64,000 bases of DNA from Variovorax sp. RA8 (GCF_901827175.1 NZ_LR594662.1:4836001-4900000), one strand, 5' to 3'; positions 1-10,236 are shown, counted from the stretch's first letter. Numbers and translations: made by a program. The notes: a model not told the origin generated them from the letters alone.

Positions 1-96
1 GCCCGTGCGGCCGATGCCGCGCAGGATGTCGATGCGCTTGTCGCTCATGCCGTGGCCGAGCGCGTCGCCGAAGCGGGGAGATGCCATGCGCGGCAT
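1..96 (-). CDS. modE: Molybdenum-responsive regulator ModE, N-terminal fragment
   Basis: Only the first roughly 32 codons lie in the window; the gene runs off the left edge. The reading frame gives a segment with SDKRIDILRGIGRTG, which fits the start of the ModE winged-helix domain (the known family continues with a GSIS..AA..SYKAAW helix, here outside the window). Three in-frame ATGs are possible, ending at 96, 87 and 48; the first is favoured because a weak AAGG lies upstream, but this is uncertain. It is divergent from modABC with a ModE-type palindrome between, the classical arrangement for a molybdate-sensing repressor. Assignment rests on a short stretch plus context. Confidence 0.55.
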   Translation of the reverse strand, partial: MPRMASPRFGDALGHGMSDKRIDILRGIGRTG

Positions 97-117
97 TGTG
101 CAGCCGGGCCTTACACT

Positions 118-910
<793 letters not shown>

Positions 911-922
911 CGCCGTTCACAC

Positions 923-1597
923 ATGCCTACCGCCGCCGACCTGGCCGCCATCGTCCTCACGCTCAAGCTGGCGGCGCTCACCACGCTGATCCTGCTGCTG
1001 CTGGGCACTCCTTTGGCTTGGTGGCTGGCACGCACGCGCTCGGCGTGGAAGGGCCCCGTCGGCGCGCTGGTGGCCCTGCCGCTGGTGCTGCCGCCCACCG
1101 TGCTTGGCTTCTACTTCCTGGTCACGATGGGGCCGAACGGGCCGATCGGCGCCTTCACCCAATGGCTGGGCGTGGGCCTGCTGCCCTTCAGCTTCGCGGG
1201 GCTGGTGATCGGCTCGGTGCTGTATTCGATGCCCTTCGTGGTACAGCCGCTCCAGAACAGTTTCGAGGCCATGGGCAGCGAACCGCTGGAGGCGGCGGCA
1301 ACGCTGCGGGCCTCGCCGCTGGACCGCTTCTTCAGCGTGGCCCTGCCGCTCGCGCGCCCCGGCTATCTCACGGCCGTGGTGATGGGCTTCGCCCACACGG
1401 TGGGCGAATTCGGCGTGGTGCTGATGATCGGCGGCAACATCCCCGAGAAAACGCGCGTGGTGTCGGTGCAGATCTACGACCACGTGGAGGCGCTGGAGTA
1501 TGCGCAGGCGCACTGGCTGGCCGGCGGCATGGTGCTGTTCTCCTTTCTCGTGCTGCTGGCGCTCTACGCGCTCAATCCCACGGGGCGGCGGCGATGA
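923..1597 (+). CDS. modB: Molybdate ABC transporter permease ModB
   Basis: Predicted 224-residue inner-membrane permease that forms the molybdate channel and couples to ModC. Several hydrophobic segments are visible from residue 7 on, and the cytoplasmic coupling helix with the EAA motif lies at about 123-141 ([18 protein letters not shown]). The segment [14 protein letters not shown] near the C-terminus is characteristic of ModB permeases. Length is normal for the family. Its TGA overlaps the modC ATG as ATGA at 1594-1597, indicating translational coupling. Confidence 0.93.
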   Translation: MPTAADLAAIVLTLKLAALTTLILLLLGTPLAWWLARTRSAWKGPVGALVALPLVLPPTVLGFYFLVTMGPNGPIGAFTQWLGVGLLPFSFAGLVIGSVLYSMPFVVQPLQNSFEAMGSEPLEAAATLRASPLDRFFSVALPLARPGYLTAVVMGFAHTVGEFGVVLMIGGNIPEKTRVVSVQIYDHVEALEYAQAHWLAGGMVLFSFLVLLALYALNPTGRRR

Positions 1598-2685
1598 GCG
1601 ATGCAGCGGCGGGAATGGGCGTGCAGGCTCGCCTGAAGGTGGAGCATCCCGGCTTCTCGCTCGAGGTCGCGCTGACGCTGCCGGGCCGCGGCGTGAGCGC
1701 GCTCTTCGGGCCCTCGGGCTGCGGCAAGACCACCTGCCTGCGCGCCATCGCGGGGCTGCAGCCGACGGCCCGCGGCTCGGTGGTGGAGATCAACGGCGAG
1801 CGCTGGCAGGACGACACGACCTTCGTGCCGACGCATCGGCGCGCGCTAGGCTACGTGTTCCAGGAGACGCGTCTCTTCGCGCACCTCGACGTGCGGCGCA
1901 ATCTCGAATACGGCATGAAGCGGGTCGCCGCCACGCAGCGCCGGGTTCCGCTGATGCAGGCGGTGGAGCTGCTGGGCATCGGCCATCTGCTGGCCCGCCG
2001 GCCCGACACGCTCTCCGGCGGCGAGCGCCAGCGCGTGGGCATCGCGCGAGCCCTGGCCACCAGCCCGCGGCTGCTGCTCATGGACGAGCCCCTGGCCTCG
2101 CTCGACCTGCAGCGCAGGCGCGAGATCCTGCCCTACCTCGAGCGGCTGCATGCCGAGCTCGACATCCCGGTCATCTACGTGAGCCACGCGCCGGACGAGG
2201 TCGCGCGCCTGGCCGACCACCTGGTGCTGATGGAGGCCGGGCGCGTGGTCGCCAGCGGCCCGGCCCATGCGCTGATGACGCGGCTCGATCTGCCGCTGGC
2301 CCACGGCGACGCGGCCGGCGCGCTCGTCGAGGCCAGCGTCACCGGCTTCGATGCGGCCTTCGGCCTGACGCGGCTCGCGTTCGCCGGCGGCACACTCTGG
2401 CTGCCGCACGGCGGCGCGCGCCTCGGCCAGGCCGTGCGGGTGCGCATCCACGCGCGCGACGTGAGCCTTACCCTCACGCCCCAGGCCGACACCAGTGTGC
2501 TCAACATCCTGCCTGCGACCGTGACCGATCTCGCGGACGACGGCCCCGCGCAGGTCATGGTGGGACTGGATGCCGGCGGCGCTCGCCTGCTCGCGCGCAT
2601 CACGCGCAAATCGGCCGCACTGCTGCGCCTTCGCGCGGGCACGGCCGTGCATGCGCAGGTCAAGGGCGTGGCGATCGTCGAGTGA
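1594..2685 (+). CDS. modC: Molybdate ABC transporter ATPase ModC
   Basis: Predicted 363-residue ATPase energising ModB. Walker A GPSGCGKT is at residues 39-46, the ABC signature LSGGERQR at about 140-147 and Walker B LLLMDEP at about 160-166. The C-terminal part from about residue 290 is the TOBE (molybdate-binding) domain, recognisable in the segment with [12 protein letters not shown], which in ModC proteins senses the oxyanion. Start is fixed by the 4-base ATGA overlap with modB. The gene converges on the NTF2-like gene, with three bases between stop codons. Confidence 0.94.
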   Translation: MSDAAAGMGVQARLKVEHPGFSLEVALTLPGRGVSALFGPSGCGKTTCLRAIAGLQPTARGSVVEINGERWQDDTTFVPTHRRALGYVFQETRLFAHLDVRRNLEYGMKRVAATQRRVPLMQAVELLGIGHLLARRPDTLSGGERQRVGIARALATSPRLLLMDEPLASLDLQRRREILPYLERLHAELDIPVIYVSHAPDEVARLADHLVLMEAGRVVASGPAHALMTRLDLPLAHGDAAGALVEASVTGFDAAFGLTRLAFAGGTLWLPHGGARLGQAVRVRIHARDVSLTLTPQADTSVLNILPATVTDLADDGPAQVMVGLDAGGARLLARITRKSAALLRLRAGTAVHAQVKGVAIVE

Positions 2686-2688
2686 CGA

Positions 2689-3066
2689 TCACGCGCCGAC
2701 CGGCACCTTGTCCAGGAAGCCGGTCACCGCGCGCAGCTTGCCGGACTCGAGCTGCACGAAGTCCGTGCCCTCGACCAGGTCCTCGGCGCCGCTCGGGCCC
2801 AGGGTCCACGAGAAGCGCAGGTGGTCGCCGTGCGCGTCGGCCTGGCCCTTGAGCTTGAAGCGGAAGCCCGGATAGCGTTGCTGCACGCCACCGACCAGCG
2901 CGCTGATCTGCGCGTGGCCGCTGCCCTGCATCAGGGGGTCGACATAGCGCGCGTCGGCGCTCCAGTGGGCCTCGAGCAGCTTCAGGCGGCGCTCGGCATC
3001 GGTCTCGTTCCAGACGGCGATGTACTGTTCGGCGATGCGCGCGGCATCGGGTGCGGCGGTGTTCAT
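2689..3066 (-). CDS. NTF2-like (SnoaL-type) family protein
   Basis: Predicted 125-residue soluble protein. The pattern (N-terminal helix with IAEQYIAVWNETDAERR, then HWSADARYVDP, then alternating strands ending in VTGFLDKVP) is that of the NTF2-like fold used by SnoaL-type polyketide cyclases, ketosteroid isomerases and many proteins of unknown role. The ATG at 3066 is chosen over an in-frame upstream ATG because AAAGGA lies at a suitable distance before it. It stands alone, convergent with modC and divergent from panE, so context gives no clear substrate. Function is unknown beyond fold. Confidence 0.8.
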   Translation of the reverse strand: MNTAAPDAARIAEQYIAVWNETDAERRLKLLEAHWSADARYVDPLMQGSGHAQISALVGGVQQRYPGFRFKLKGQADAHGDHLRFSWTLGPSGAEDLVEGTDFVQLESGKLRAVTGFLDKVPVGA

Positions 3067-3265
3067 GGTGCGATCCTTTCGTTTCAGGGCCCGCAACGGC
3101 GCGGGGTGAACGAATGGTCGCCGCGGGCGCGCCGCGGGTCGATGACGTGGGAGGTCATGCGGTTGGCTGCGCGCTCGCTGCCCCTTACTGCCGCACCGGC
3201 GACTTCGCCCTGCGGGGCTGCCGAGGGCGCACTACCATGCAGGCAGTTCTTGAACGGAGCAGGTC

Positions 3266-4168
3266 ATGAGGATCGCGGTGATGGGTGCGGGTGCGGTGGG
3301 TTGCTACTACGGCGGGATGCTGGCGCGCGCCGGCCATTCGGTGGTGCTGGTCGGGCGGGCGCAGCATGTGGAGGCGATCCGCAGCGATGGCCTGCTGCTG
3401 GACACGCAGTCCTTCCAGGCCCGCGTGGCGCTGGAGGCCAGCACCGAGGTCGATGCGGTGCGCGATGCCGGGCTGGTCCTCTTCTGCGTGAAGTCCACCG
3501 ACACCGAGAGCACCGCCGCGGCGATGCGGCCGCACCTGGCGCCCGATGCCCTGGTGCTCACGCTGCAGAACGGCGTCGACAACGCGACCCGCCTGCAGGC
3601 CGCGCTGGCGCAGGAGGTCGCGGCAACGGTGGTCTACGTGGCCAGCGAGATGGCCGGGCCGGGCCACGTCAAGCACCATGGGCGCGGCGAGCTGGTCATC
3701 GCCCCATCGGCCAGGAGCGCCGAAATCGCCGGGCTGCTGATCGCCGCCGGCGTGCCCACGCAGGTCTCCGACAACGTGAACGGCGCCCTCTGGGCCAAGC
3801 TGATCCTCAATTGCGCCTACAACGCCTTCTCGGCGATCACGCAGTTGCCCTATGGCCGCCTGTCGCAGGGCGAAGGCGTGCAGGCCGTGATGGCCGACGT
3901 GGTGCGCGAATGCCTGGCCGTGGCCGAGGCCGGCGGCGTGGCCGTTCCGGGCGACACCTGGGCGGCGGTGCAGCGCATCGCCGAGACCATGCCCTCGCAG
4001 TTCTCCTCCACCGCGCAGGACCTGGCACGCGGCAAGCGCAGCGAGATCGACCACCTCAACGGCTACGTGCTGCGCCAGGGCGAGGCGCTGGGGGTTGCGA
4101 CGCCGGTCAATCGCGTCCTGCACACGCTGGTCAAGCTGCTCGAGGACCGCGCCGCGCGGCCGGTCTGA
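3266..4168 (+). CDS. panE: 2-dehydropantoate 2-reductase (ketopantoate reductase)
   Basis: Predicted 300-residue cytoplasmic NADPH-dependent enzyme reducing ketopantoate to pantoate for coenzyme A synthesis. The Rossmann motif GAGAVGCYYGG is at residues 7-17; the ApbA/PanE C-terminal helical domain is recognisable by KLILNCAYNAFSAI (catalytic Lys in the NxxxxA helix region) and by the SSTAQDLARGKRSEIDHLNG segment. A GGAG ribosome binding site precedes the ATG. Many Burkholderiales carry several PanE-like paralogues, and some act on other 2-oxo acids, so pantoate synthesis is likely but not certain. Its stop is adjacent to the dadA stop. Confidence 0.88.
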   Translation: MRIAVMGAGAVGCYYGGMLARAGHSVVLVGRAQHVEAIRSDGLLLDTQSFQARVALEASTEVDAVRDAGLVLFCVKSTDTESTAAAMRPHLAPDALVLTLQNGVDNATRLQAALAQEVAATVVYVASEMAGPGHVKHHGRGELVIAPSARSAEIAGLLIAAGVPTQVSDNVNGALWAKLILNCAYNAFSAITQLPYGRLSQGEGVQAVMADVVRECLAVAEAGGVAVPGDTWAAVQRIAETMPSQFSSTAQDLARGKRSEIDHLNGYVLRQGEALGVATPVNRVLHTLVKLLEDRAARPV

Positions 4169-5479
4169 TCAGGCCGAGGCAGCGCCCGGCGCGGTTGCGA
4201 CGAGGCGCCCCCGCTCCGGCGCGGCATAGCGGTCCATCGCCAGCCCGTCGGTGCGGATGTCGGGCCGCCGCCCCATTACCTGGTCGGCCACCAGCTTTCC
4301 GGAGCCGCAGGCCATCGTCCAGCCGAGCGTGCCGTGGCCGGTGTTGAGGTACAGGTTGGCAAACGGCGTGGGGCCCACGATCGGGGTGCTGTCGGGCGTC
4401 ATCGGCCGCAGCCCGGTCCAGAAGCTGGCACGCGGCAGGTCGCCGCCGGGGAACAGCTCGCCGACCACCCGCTCCAGCGTCGCGCGCCGCTGCGGGTTGA
4501 GGCGCAGGTCGAACCCGGCCAGCTCGGCCATGCCGCCCACGCGGATGCGGTCGTCGAAGCGCGTGATGGCGATCTTGAAGGTCTCGTCGAGCACGGTGGA
4601 TTGCGGTGCCAGCGTGGGGTCGACCAGCGGTACGGTCAGCGAGTAGCCCTTGACCGGGTAGACCGGGATGTCCAGCCCGAGCGGCGCGATCAGCGCACGC
4701 GAATAGCTGCCGAAGGCGAGCACATAGCGATCGGCTTTGAGCACCTCGGCCTTCGGCCCGGCCAGCCGCACGCCGCCAATGCGCCCGCCTTCGGTGAGCA
4801 GGCCCTCGACGGCCTCGTCGAAGCGGAAGGCAACGCCCAACCCGCGCGCCACCTCGGCCAGGCCGCGGGTGAACAGGTGGCAGTCGCCCGTCTCGTCGTT
4901 CGGCAGGCGCAGGCCGCCGGCCAGCTGCTGCGCGCTGCGCGCCAGCGCGGGCTCGACCGTGGCGAGCTGGTGGCGGTCGAGCAGCTCGAAGGGGACGCCG
5001 CACGCCTGCAGGACCTCGACGTCGCGCTGCACCGCGTCGAGCTGCGCCTGGGTGCGAAAGAGCTGCAGCGTGCCCTGCGTGCGGTGCTCGTAGCGCACGC
5101 CGGTCTGCGCGCGCAGCTCGCGAAGGCAGTCGCGGCTGTACTCGGCCACGCGCATCATGCGTTCCTTGTTGGTCGCGTAGCGCTCGGGCGAGCAGTTCTT
5201 CAGCATCGCGGCCATCCAGCGCAGCTGGAACAGGCTGCCGTCCGGCCGGATGGAAAGCGGCGCGTGCTTCTGGAACATCCACTTGAGCGCCTTCAGCGGA
5301 ATGCCCGGCGCGGCCCAGGGCGTGGAGTAGCCGGGGGAGACCTGGCCGGCATTGGCGAAGCTGGTTTCCTCCGCGGGGCCGCGCTGGCGATCGACCAGCG
5401 TGACCTCGGCACCGGCTCGCGCCAGGTAGTAGGCCGTCGTGACGCCGATGACGCCGCCGCCCAGAACAATTACTTTCAT
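4169..5479 (-). CDS. dadA: D-amino acid dehydrogenase small subunit DadA
   Basis: Predicted 436-residue FAD-dependent membrane-associated dehydrogenase that oxidatively deaminates D-amino acids (D-alanine in the best-known case), passing electrons to the respiratory chain. The FAD dinucleotide motif GGGVIG is at residues 7-12, followed by the DadA hallmark [20 protein letters not shown]. Near the C-terminus [14 protein letters not shown] and [16 protein letters not shown] form the second flavin-binding signature. The start at 5479 gives the canonical [10 protein letters not shown]-terminus; an in-frame upstream ATG would add 22 residues lacking family similarity. It is divergent from an Lrp-type regulator, the usual arrangement for amino-acid-induced dadA. 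Confidence 0.93.
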   Translation of the reverse strand: MKVIVLGGGVIGVTTAYYLARAGAEVTLVDRQRGPAEETSFANAGQVSPGYSTPWAAPGIPLKALKWMFQKHAPLSIRPDGSLFQLRWMAAMLKNCSPERYATNKERMMRVAEYSRDCLRELRAQTGVRYEHRTQGTLQLFRTQAQLDAVQRDVEVLQACGVPFELLDRHQLATVEPALARSAQQLAGGLRLPNDETGDCHLFTRGLAEVARGLGVAFRFDEAVEGLLTEGGRIGGVRLAGPKAEVLKADRYVLAFGSYSRALIAPLGLDIPVYPVKGYSLTVPLVDPTLAPQSTVLDETFKIAITRFDDRIRVGGMAELAGFDLRLNPQRRATLERVVGELFPGGDLPRASFWTGLRPMTPDSTPIVGPTPFANLYLNTGHGTLGWTMACGSGKLVADQVMGRRPDIRTDGLAMDRYAAPERGRLVATAPGAASA

Positions 5480-5607
5480 GGCAGTTCCGTAGATCTCGAG
5501 AGAGAAGCAGAGGTTATTCGTCCTCCTGCCATAAACTTCACTCAAATTTGGCTGAAAACCAGTGCTTCTTGCTGTCGAAGCTGGCCCCAGTCGCTTCCAG
5601 GAGTGAA

Positions 5608-6075
5608 ATGACCGAGCTCGACCGTATAGACCGCAAGATCCTCGAGATCCTGCAGCTGCAGGGCCGCATCCCGATGACCGAGCTGGCGCAGCAGATCGGC
5701 CTGTCGACCTCGCCCTGCACCGAGCGCGTGCGGCGCATGGAGCGCGAAGGCGTGATCACCGGCTACCACGCCCGCATCGACCCGCAGGCCGTCGGCAAGA
5801 CGCTGCTGGTCTTCGTGGAGATCACGCTCTCCTCCAAGTCGGCCGACGTCTTCGACAAGGTGCGCACCGAGCTGCTGCACGTGCCCGAGGTCATGGAATG
5901 CCACCTGGTCTCGGGCGGCTTCGATTACCTGGTGAAGGCGCGGCTGCGCGCGATGAGCGACTACCGGCGCCTCCTGGGCGACCTGTTGAAGAAGCTGCCG
6001 GTCACGGCCGAATCGAACAGCTATGTCGTGATGGAGGAGGTCAAGGAAAGCCTCTACCTGCCGCTCGACCGGTGA
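5608..6075 (+). CDS. Lrp/AsnC-family transcriptional regulator
   Basis: Predicted 155-residue DNA-binding protein. The N-terminal helix-turn-helix is seen as [46 protein letters not shown], and the C-terminal RAM effector-binding domain as [19 protein letters not shown]. The ATG at 5608 is chosen because AGGAG stands five bases upstream; in-frame codons further up lack a binding site. The divergent position 128 bp from dadA makes it the probable activator of dadA, as DadR-type regulators are elsewhere; this is inference from context. The AT-richer stretch at about 5510-5560 is the likely control region. Confidence 0.9.
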   Translation: MTELDRIDRKILEILQLQGRIPMTELAQQIGLSTSPCTERVRRMEREGVITGYHARIDPQAVGKTLLVFVEITLSSKSADVFDKVRTELLHVPEVMECHLVSGGFDYLVKARLRAMSDYRRLLGDLLKKLPVTAESNSYVVMEEVKESLYLPLDR

Positions 6076-6142
6076 GCCGTGACGCTACGGCAGCTCACGC
6101 GCGAGCGTCCTTCATCCAGGCGAGCACCGGCGGCGCGAAGCG

Positions 6143-6973
6143 CTACTGGCTGCCCGCGTTCGGAAAGAACAGCTGCTCGCCGCCGATCTTGTAGCTCGCG
6201 ATGGTCGACTGCCCCGCCGGCGAGATCACCCAGTCGACGAACTTCCGGGCGCCGGCATGGTTGAGCTGCGGAAACTTCGAGGGGCTCACCGCCATCACGC
6301 CGTACTGGTTGAAGAGCCGCTTGTCGCCCTCCACCAGGACCGCCAGGCCGGCGCGGTTCTTGAAGCTGAGCCAGGTGCCGCGATCGGCCAGCACATAGGC
6401 GGCGCTGGAGGCCGCCATGTTGAGCGCCGGCCCCATGCCGCAGCCGCATTCCTTGTAGCCCGCGCCCTTGCGGTCATTGGGCAAGGGCCGGCCCGCTTCG
6501 CCCAGGCCGGTCTGCGCCCACAGGCGGCGCTCCGCGGCATCGGTGCCGCTCTTGTCGCCGCGCGAGACGAAGGCCGCGTTGGCCGCGGCCACCTTCTTCA
6601 GCGCAGCGGCGATGTCATTGCCCCTCGCCGCCGCGGGGTCGCTCTTCGGCCCAACCAGCACGAAGTCGTTGTACATGACTGCGTAGCGTTTCTCGGCAAA
6701 GCCATCGGCAACGAACTTCTCCTCGGCCGCGGCGTCGTGCACGAATAGCACGTCGGCATCGCCGCGCCGGGCCATGTCGATGGCCTGGCCGGTGCCCACC
6801 GCCACCACCTTCACGTCGATGCCGCTGGCCTGCCTGAAGGCCGGCAGCAGGTGCGAGAACAGGCCCGACTGCTCGGTCGAGGTGGTCGACGCCATGGTGA
6901 TCGTCTCGGCCTGCGCCGCGAAGCTGCCCGCCGCAAGGGCGAGGGCCGCCGCCAGGAACTTGAATGCATTCAT
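6143..6973 (-). CDS. tupA: Tungstate ABC transporter substrate-binding protein TupA
   Basis: Predicted 276-residue periplasmic oxyanion-binding protein. Residues 1-22 form a Sec signal peptide ending in AAQAE. The mature N-terminus has TTSTEQSGLFSHLLPAF and then AVGTGQAIDMARRGDADVLFVHD, the binding-loop pattern of TupA/WtpA-type tungstate proteins rather than of ModA. A strong AAAGGAGA binding site precedes the ATG and the start overlaps the end of tupC as ATGA. Gene order on this strand is permease, ATPase, binding protein. Tungstate is the family ligand; molybdate selectivity cannot be judged from sequence. Confidence 0.9.
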   Translation of the reverse strand: MNAFKFLAAALALAAGSFAAQAETITMASTTSTEQSGLFSHLLPAFRQASGIDVKVVAVGTGQAIDMARRGDADVLFVHDAAAEEKFVADGFAEKRYAVMYNDFVLVGPKSDPAAARGNDIAAALKKVAAANAAFVSRGDKSGTDAAERRLWAQTGLGEAGRPLPNDRKGAGYKECGCGMGPALNMAASSAAYVLADRGTWLSFKNRAGLAVLVEGDKRLFNQYGVMAVSPSKFPQLNHAGARKFVDWVISPAGQSTIASYKIGGEQLFFPNAGSQ

Positions 6974-7731
6974 ACCAGCTCTCCTTTGACAAACAAGCGT
7001 GCTTCCTCGGGCAGCGGCCCATGAAAGAAATCGTCCACGGGCAGGTCGGCCAGCACCCGCCCCTGCTCCAGGTAGATCACCCGGCTCGCGAGCCGCTTGA
7101 CCTGGCCCAGGTTGTGGCTTGCGAAGACCAGGGTGCGGCCTTGTGCCGCATCGGCGATCAGGGCCTCGACCTCGCGCTTGGCCGTCGGGTCCAGGCTTGC
7201 GGTGGGCTCGTCGAGCAGCAGCACCGCCGGCTTCAACGCCCACGCGCGCGCAAGCGCCATGCGCTGCTGCTGCCCGCCCGACAGCGTGCGCGCGTTGCGC
7301 CCGGCAACATCGGCCAGGCCGACCCGTCCCAGCGCCACCATGGCCTCGCCCTGGGCGCTGCGCCACGGCACGCCGCGAAGCCAGAGTGCCAGCGCGACGT
7401 TCTTGTGGACACTCATGCGCAGCATGTGCGGGCGTTGGAACAGCATGGCCTGCGCGCGCAGCGGCACCTGGCTGACGAACGCGCCGGCTGCGTGCGGCAC
7501 CAGGCCGTGCAGCACGCGCAGCAGCGTGCTCTTGCCGCTGCCGTTGGCGCCGATCAGGGCGACGCGCTCGCCGGCATGGATGGACAGCGTGATGTCGGCC
7601 AGGGCCGGCACGCGGCCATAGCGCACATCGATGGCGTGCAAGGCGAAGAGCGCGGGGCCTGCCAGCGCGGGGGCCTGCGGCTCGCCCTCGCTGCGCGCGG
7701 CCACGACGCGCAGGCCGGGACGAACGCTCAT
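6970..7731 (-). CDS. tupC: Tungstate ABC transporter ATPase TupC
   Basis: Predicted 253-residue ATPase. Walker A GANGSGKS is at residues 61-68, the signature LSGGQQQRMALARA near the middle, Walker B AVLLLDEP just after, and the switch histidine lies in FASHNLGQ. The first 28 residues are an extra N-terminal tail before the ABC fold begins at FALHAIDVRYG, so a shorter real start is possible; the upstream ATG is preferred because it forms an ATGA overlap with tupB. No TOBE domain is present, unlike ModC. It pairs with the neighbouring permease and binding protein. Confidence 0.9.
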   Translation of the reverse strand: MSVRPGLRVVAARSEGEPQAPALAGPALFALHAIDVRYGRVPALADITLSIHAGERVALIGANGSGKSTLLRVLHGLVPHAAGAFVSQVPLRAQAMLFQRPHMLRMSVHKNVALALWLRGVPWRSAQGEAMVALGRVGLADVAGRNARTLSGGQQQRMALARAWALKPAVLLLDEPTASLDPTAKREVEALIADAAQGRTLVFASHNLGQVKRLASRVIYLEQGRVLADLPVDDFFHGPLPEEARLFVKGELV

Positions 7732-8477
7732 GCCGCCACCTCCACCCGCCGCGGCCCCGCGGCATCGGCTGCGCCGCCATCGACACGCTCGCGCCAGCCG
7801 CGCAGTGCGCTGATCGCGAGGTTAAGCAGCAGCACCACGCCCAGCAGCACGAGGCCCAGGGTCAGGGCCAGCGGCAGGTCGCCCTTGCTGGTCTCGAGCG
7901 CGATGGCGGTGGTCATGACGCGCGTGAAGCCGTCGATGTTGCCGCCGACGATCATGACTGCGCCGACCTCCGAGACCGCTCGGCCGAAGGCGGCGATCAA
8001 TACGGTGACCAGCGCGTAGCGCTCGTCCCACACCAGGAGCAGCGCCCGCACCAGCCCGCGCGCGCCGAGCGAGCGCAGTTGCTCGCCGTGGGCGCGGTCC
8101 GCGTCCTCGACGGCCTGGCGCGTGAGCGCCGTGACCACCGGCAGCACCAGCAGCGTCTGCGCCAGCACCATGGCCTTGAAGGAGAACAACCAGCCCAGGA
8201 AGCCCAGCGGCCCCGAGCGCGAGAGCAGCAGGTAGATCACCAGCCCCACCACCACCGAGGGCAGCGCCAGCAACGTGTTGAGCAGCGTGAGCAGCAGCCC
8301 CCGCCCCGCGAAGCGGGCGACGGCGAGCCAGGCTCCGAGCAGCAGGCCGAATCCGCAGGCCAGCGCGCAGGCCGTGGCGCTCACTGCCAGCGAGCGCCCG
8401 ACGATGGCGAGCAGCACGGGATCGCCGGAGACCAGCAGGTGCCAGGCGGCGATGGCGCTGTCGGTGAAGGTGTTCAT
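7728..8477 (-). CDS. tupB: Tungstate ABC transporter permease TupB
   Basis: Predicted 249-residue inner-membrane permease, first gene of the leftward tupBCA operon. It has multiple hydrophobic segments and the cytoplasmic loop motif EQLRSLGARGLVRALLLV corresponding to the EAA coupling helix, followed by AFGRAVSEVGAVMIVGGNIDGFTRVMTTAIALE, a run typical of TupB/WtpB permeases (quoted in parts: AFGRAVSEVGAVMIVGG then FTRVMTTAIALE). The start at 8477 gives the normal N-terminus but its ribosome binding site is weak. The operator palindrome lies about 50 bp upstream. Confidence 0.9.
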   Translation of the reverse strand: MNTFTDSAIAAWHLLVSGDPVLLAIVGRSLAVSATACALACGFGLLLGAWLAVARFAGRGLLLTLLNTLLALPSVVVGLVIYLLLSRSGPLGFLGWLFSFKAMVLAQTLLVLPVVTALTRQAVEDADRAHGEQLRSLGARGLVRALLLVWDERYALVTVLIAAFGRAVSEVGAVMIVGGNIDGFTRVMTTAIALETSKGDLPLALTLGLVLLGVVLLLNLAISALRGWRERVDGGAADAAGPRRVEVAA

Positions 8478-8524
8478 CGGGACGGGTGGCGTAATTCGCG
8501 CAGTATCTGAAAGGCCGGCGCACG

Positions 8525-8548
8525 ACCTATGCAAGCGCGTGCATAGGT
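8525..8548. promoter_or_regulatory. Palindromic operator between tupB and its regulator
   Basis: Perfect inverted repeat with 9-base arms, ACCTATGCA at 8525-8533 and TGCATAGGT at 8540-8548, six-base spacer. It lies in the 127-bp gap between divergent tupB and the ModE-HTH regulator, about 16 bases before a -10-like CATAAT at 8564-8569 on the plus strand. Half sites differ from the CGCTAT type at modA, so the two ModE-domain regulators probably have separate specificities. The role as an operator is inferred from symmetry and position. Confidence 0.65.
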
Positions 8549-8604
8549 GCGGGGTGCACTCTGCATAATCCGTCGCGCCACCCCCGGCCTTCTCTTCCAC
8601 CGTC

Positions 8605-9702
8605 GTGCAGCAGATCGAACTCTCCTACGCCATCGCCCCGCGCCGCAGCGGGCGCACGCTGATCCGCAATCCGCTGATGGAGCTGCTGCACGCGGTGCGC
8701 GAGCACGGCTCCATCTCGGCCGCGGCGCGGGCGCTGGGCCTGTCGTACCGCCATGTCTGGGGCGAGCTCAAGCATTGGGAGCAGGCCCTGGGCCATCCGC
8801 TGGTCACCAGCGAGCAGGGCCGCTCGGCGCAGCTTTCCGAGTTCGGCGACAAGCTGCTGTGGGCCGAGCGCCAGGCGCAGGCCCGGCTGGCACCGCAGAT
8901 CGAGGCCCTGCATGCCGACCTGGAGCGCGCCTTCGCCATGGCCTTCGACGACGGCCTGCACGTGCTGAGCCTGCATGCCAGCCACGACGACGCGCTGGTG
9001 CTGCTGCGCGCCCACGCGGCCGAGCGCGCGCGGCTGCAGCTGGACATCCGGTTCACCGGCAGCGTGGACGCGATCAGCGCGCTCAACCAGGGGCGCTGCG
9101 TGATGGCGGGCTTCCACACGCTCGAGCGGCCGCCGGCCGGCTCGCTCGCGCAGCGCACCTACAAGCCGCTGCTCAAGCCCGGGTTGCACAAGCTGATCGG
9201 CTTCGCACGCCGCACGCAGGGCCTGATCGTCGCGCCCGGCAATCCGCTGGGCCTGCGCAGCATCGGCGACGTCGCGCGGCGGCGCGCACGCTATGTGAAC
9301 CGCGCCCTCGGCACCGGCACGCGGGTGCTGCTGGACGACTTGCTGGTGCAGGAAGGGCTGGACGCGGACGCGCTCGAAGGCTATGCGCGCGACGAGCCCT
9401 CGCACACGGCCGTCGCCCATGCGGTGGCATCCGGGCAGGCCGACGCCGGCCTGGGCATCGAATCGGCCGCGCGCGGAGCGGACCTTGGCTTCGTGCCGCT
9501 AGTGCACGAGAGTTACCACCTGGCCTGCCTCAAGTCGGCGCTGGACCAGCCGGCCGTCGAGGCCCTGCTCGCGCTGCTGCGCAGCGCCGCCTGGCAGCAC
9601 CAGCTCGGTACCTTGGCGGGCTATGAGAGCGCCGGCAGCGGCGAGGTGCAGTCGCTGAGCGCGCTGCTGCCGTGGTGGCGCTTCAAGGGGCCGAAGCCAT
9701 AG
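8605..9702 (+). CDS. ModE-HTH / PBP-domain transcriptional regulator of the tup operon
   Basis: Predicted 365-residue one-component regulator. Residues about 20-85 form a LysR/ModE-type winged helix (LIRNPLMELLHAVREHGSISAAARALGLSYRHVWGELKHWE region, with the SYxxxW recognition-helix pattern). From about residue 130 the protein becomes a periplasmic-binding-protein-like ligand domain without a signal peptide, the architecture of PF12727-type regulators found near molybdate/tungstate genes. It begins with GTG at 8605; the ribosome binding site is poor, so the start could move by a few codons. Divergence from tupBCA with a palindrome between strongly suggests oxyanion-dependent control of tup. 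Confidence 0.85.
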   Translation: MQQIELSYAIAPRRSGRTLIRNPLMELLHAVREHGSISAAARALGLSYRHVWGELKHWEQALGHPLVTSEQGRSAQLSEFGDKLLWAERQAQARLAPQIEALHADLERAFAMAFDDGLHVLSLHASHDDALVLLRAHAAERARLQLDIRFTGSVDAISALNQGRCVMAGFHTLERPPAGSLAQRTYKPLLKPGLHKLIGFARRTQGLIVAPGNPLGLRSIGDVARRRARYVNRALGTGTRVLLDDLLVQEGLDADALEGYARDEPSHTAVAHAVASGQADAGLGIESAARGADLGFVPLVHESYHLACLKSALDQPAVEALLALLRSAAWQHQLGTLAGYESAGSGEVQSLSALLPWWRFKGPKP

Positions 9703-9735
9703 CAAAGCGCTGGTACGCCGCGCGCGGCGCACTCG

Positions 9736-10236
9736 TCAGCTCAACTTGCGGTCCTCCCGCTTGGCATCGGCCATCGCTTCGGGCTCCAGTTCCTCGGCCG
9801 AGCGGTTGAGATGGACGAACAGCCCCCATCCGGCCAGCAGCAGCGCGACCGAGCCCACCATGCCCGCCGCATAGAGCAACTGCGCCGGGTCACCATGCGC
9901 TCTGAAGGTCGCCACCAGCCCTTCCACCGCCAGCGCGACCACGATGACCACCATGAAGCGCGACAGGAAGCGACGCACGCGGGTCGGCGCGCTGATGTGC
10001 GCATCGCGCACTACCTCCTCCTCCAGGATGGTCTGCGCCACCTGCAGCGCGACGACTGCCGCAGCCAGCAGTCCCACCGCCTCGATGATCGATTCCGCGG
10101 CCGAGCGGTCGAGGCCCTCCGCGAGGGCCGACCAGCCGATGCTCGCCGACACGGCAATCAGCATCAGCGCCGCGCAGGCGAAGAGCAGTGCCATGAAGGC
10201 ATGAATGCCGGAGAACATGCGCAGCAGCCATTTCAT
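9736..10236 (-). CDS. Small integral membrane protein of unknown function (YqhA/UPF0114-like)
   Basis: Predicted 166-residue protein. About four hydrophobic segments are evident: residues 11-35, around 50-66, around 92-108 and around 118-138, with a charged tail (EELEPEAMADAKREDRKLS). The layout and the FMVVIVVALAVEGLVATFR segment recall the UPF0114/YqhA membrane family, but I cannot confirm it. A CGGAG binding site precedes the ATG at 10236. It lies alone between the tup regulator (convergent) and a DUF4259 gene (same strand, 89 bp upstream). No function is claimed. Confidence 0.75.
   Translation of the reverse strand: MKWLLRMFSGIHAFMALLFACAALMLIAVSASIGWSALAEGLDRSAAESIIEAVGLLAAAVVALQVAQTILEEEVVRDAHISAPTRVRRFLSRFMVVIVVALAVEGLVATFRAHGDPAQLLYAAGMVGSVALLLAGWGLFVHLNRSAEELEPEAMADAKREDRKLS

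Noticed and set aside
4169..5479. Longer dadA start at 5545
   Set aside because: The added 22 residues lack family similarity and the inner ATG gives the canonical N-terminus.
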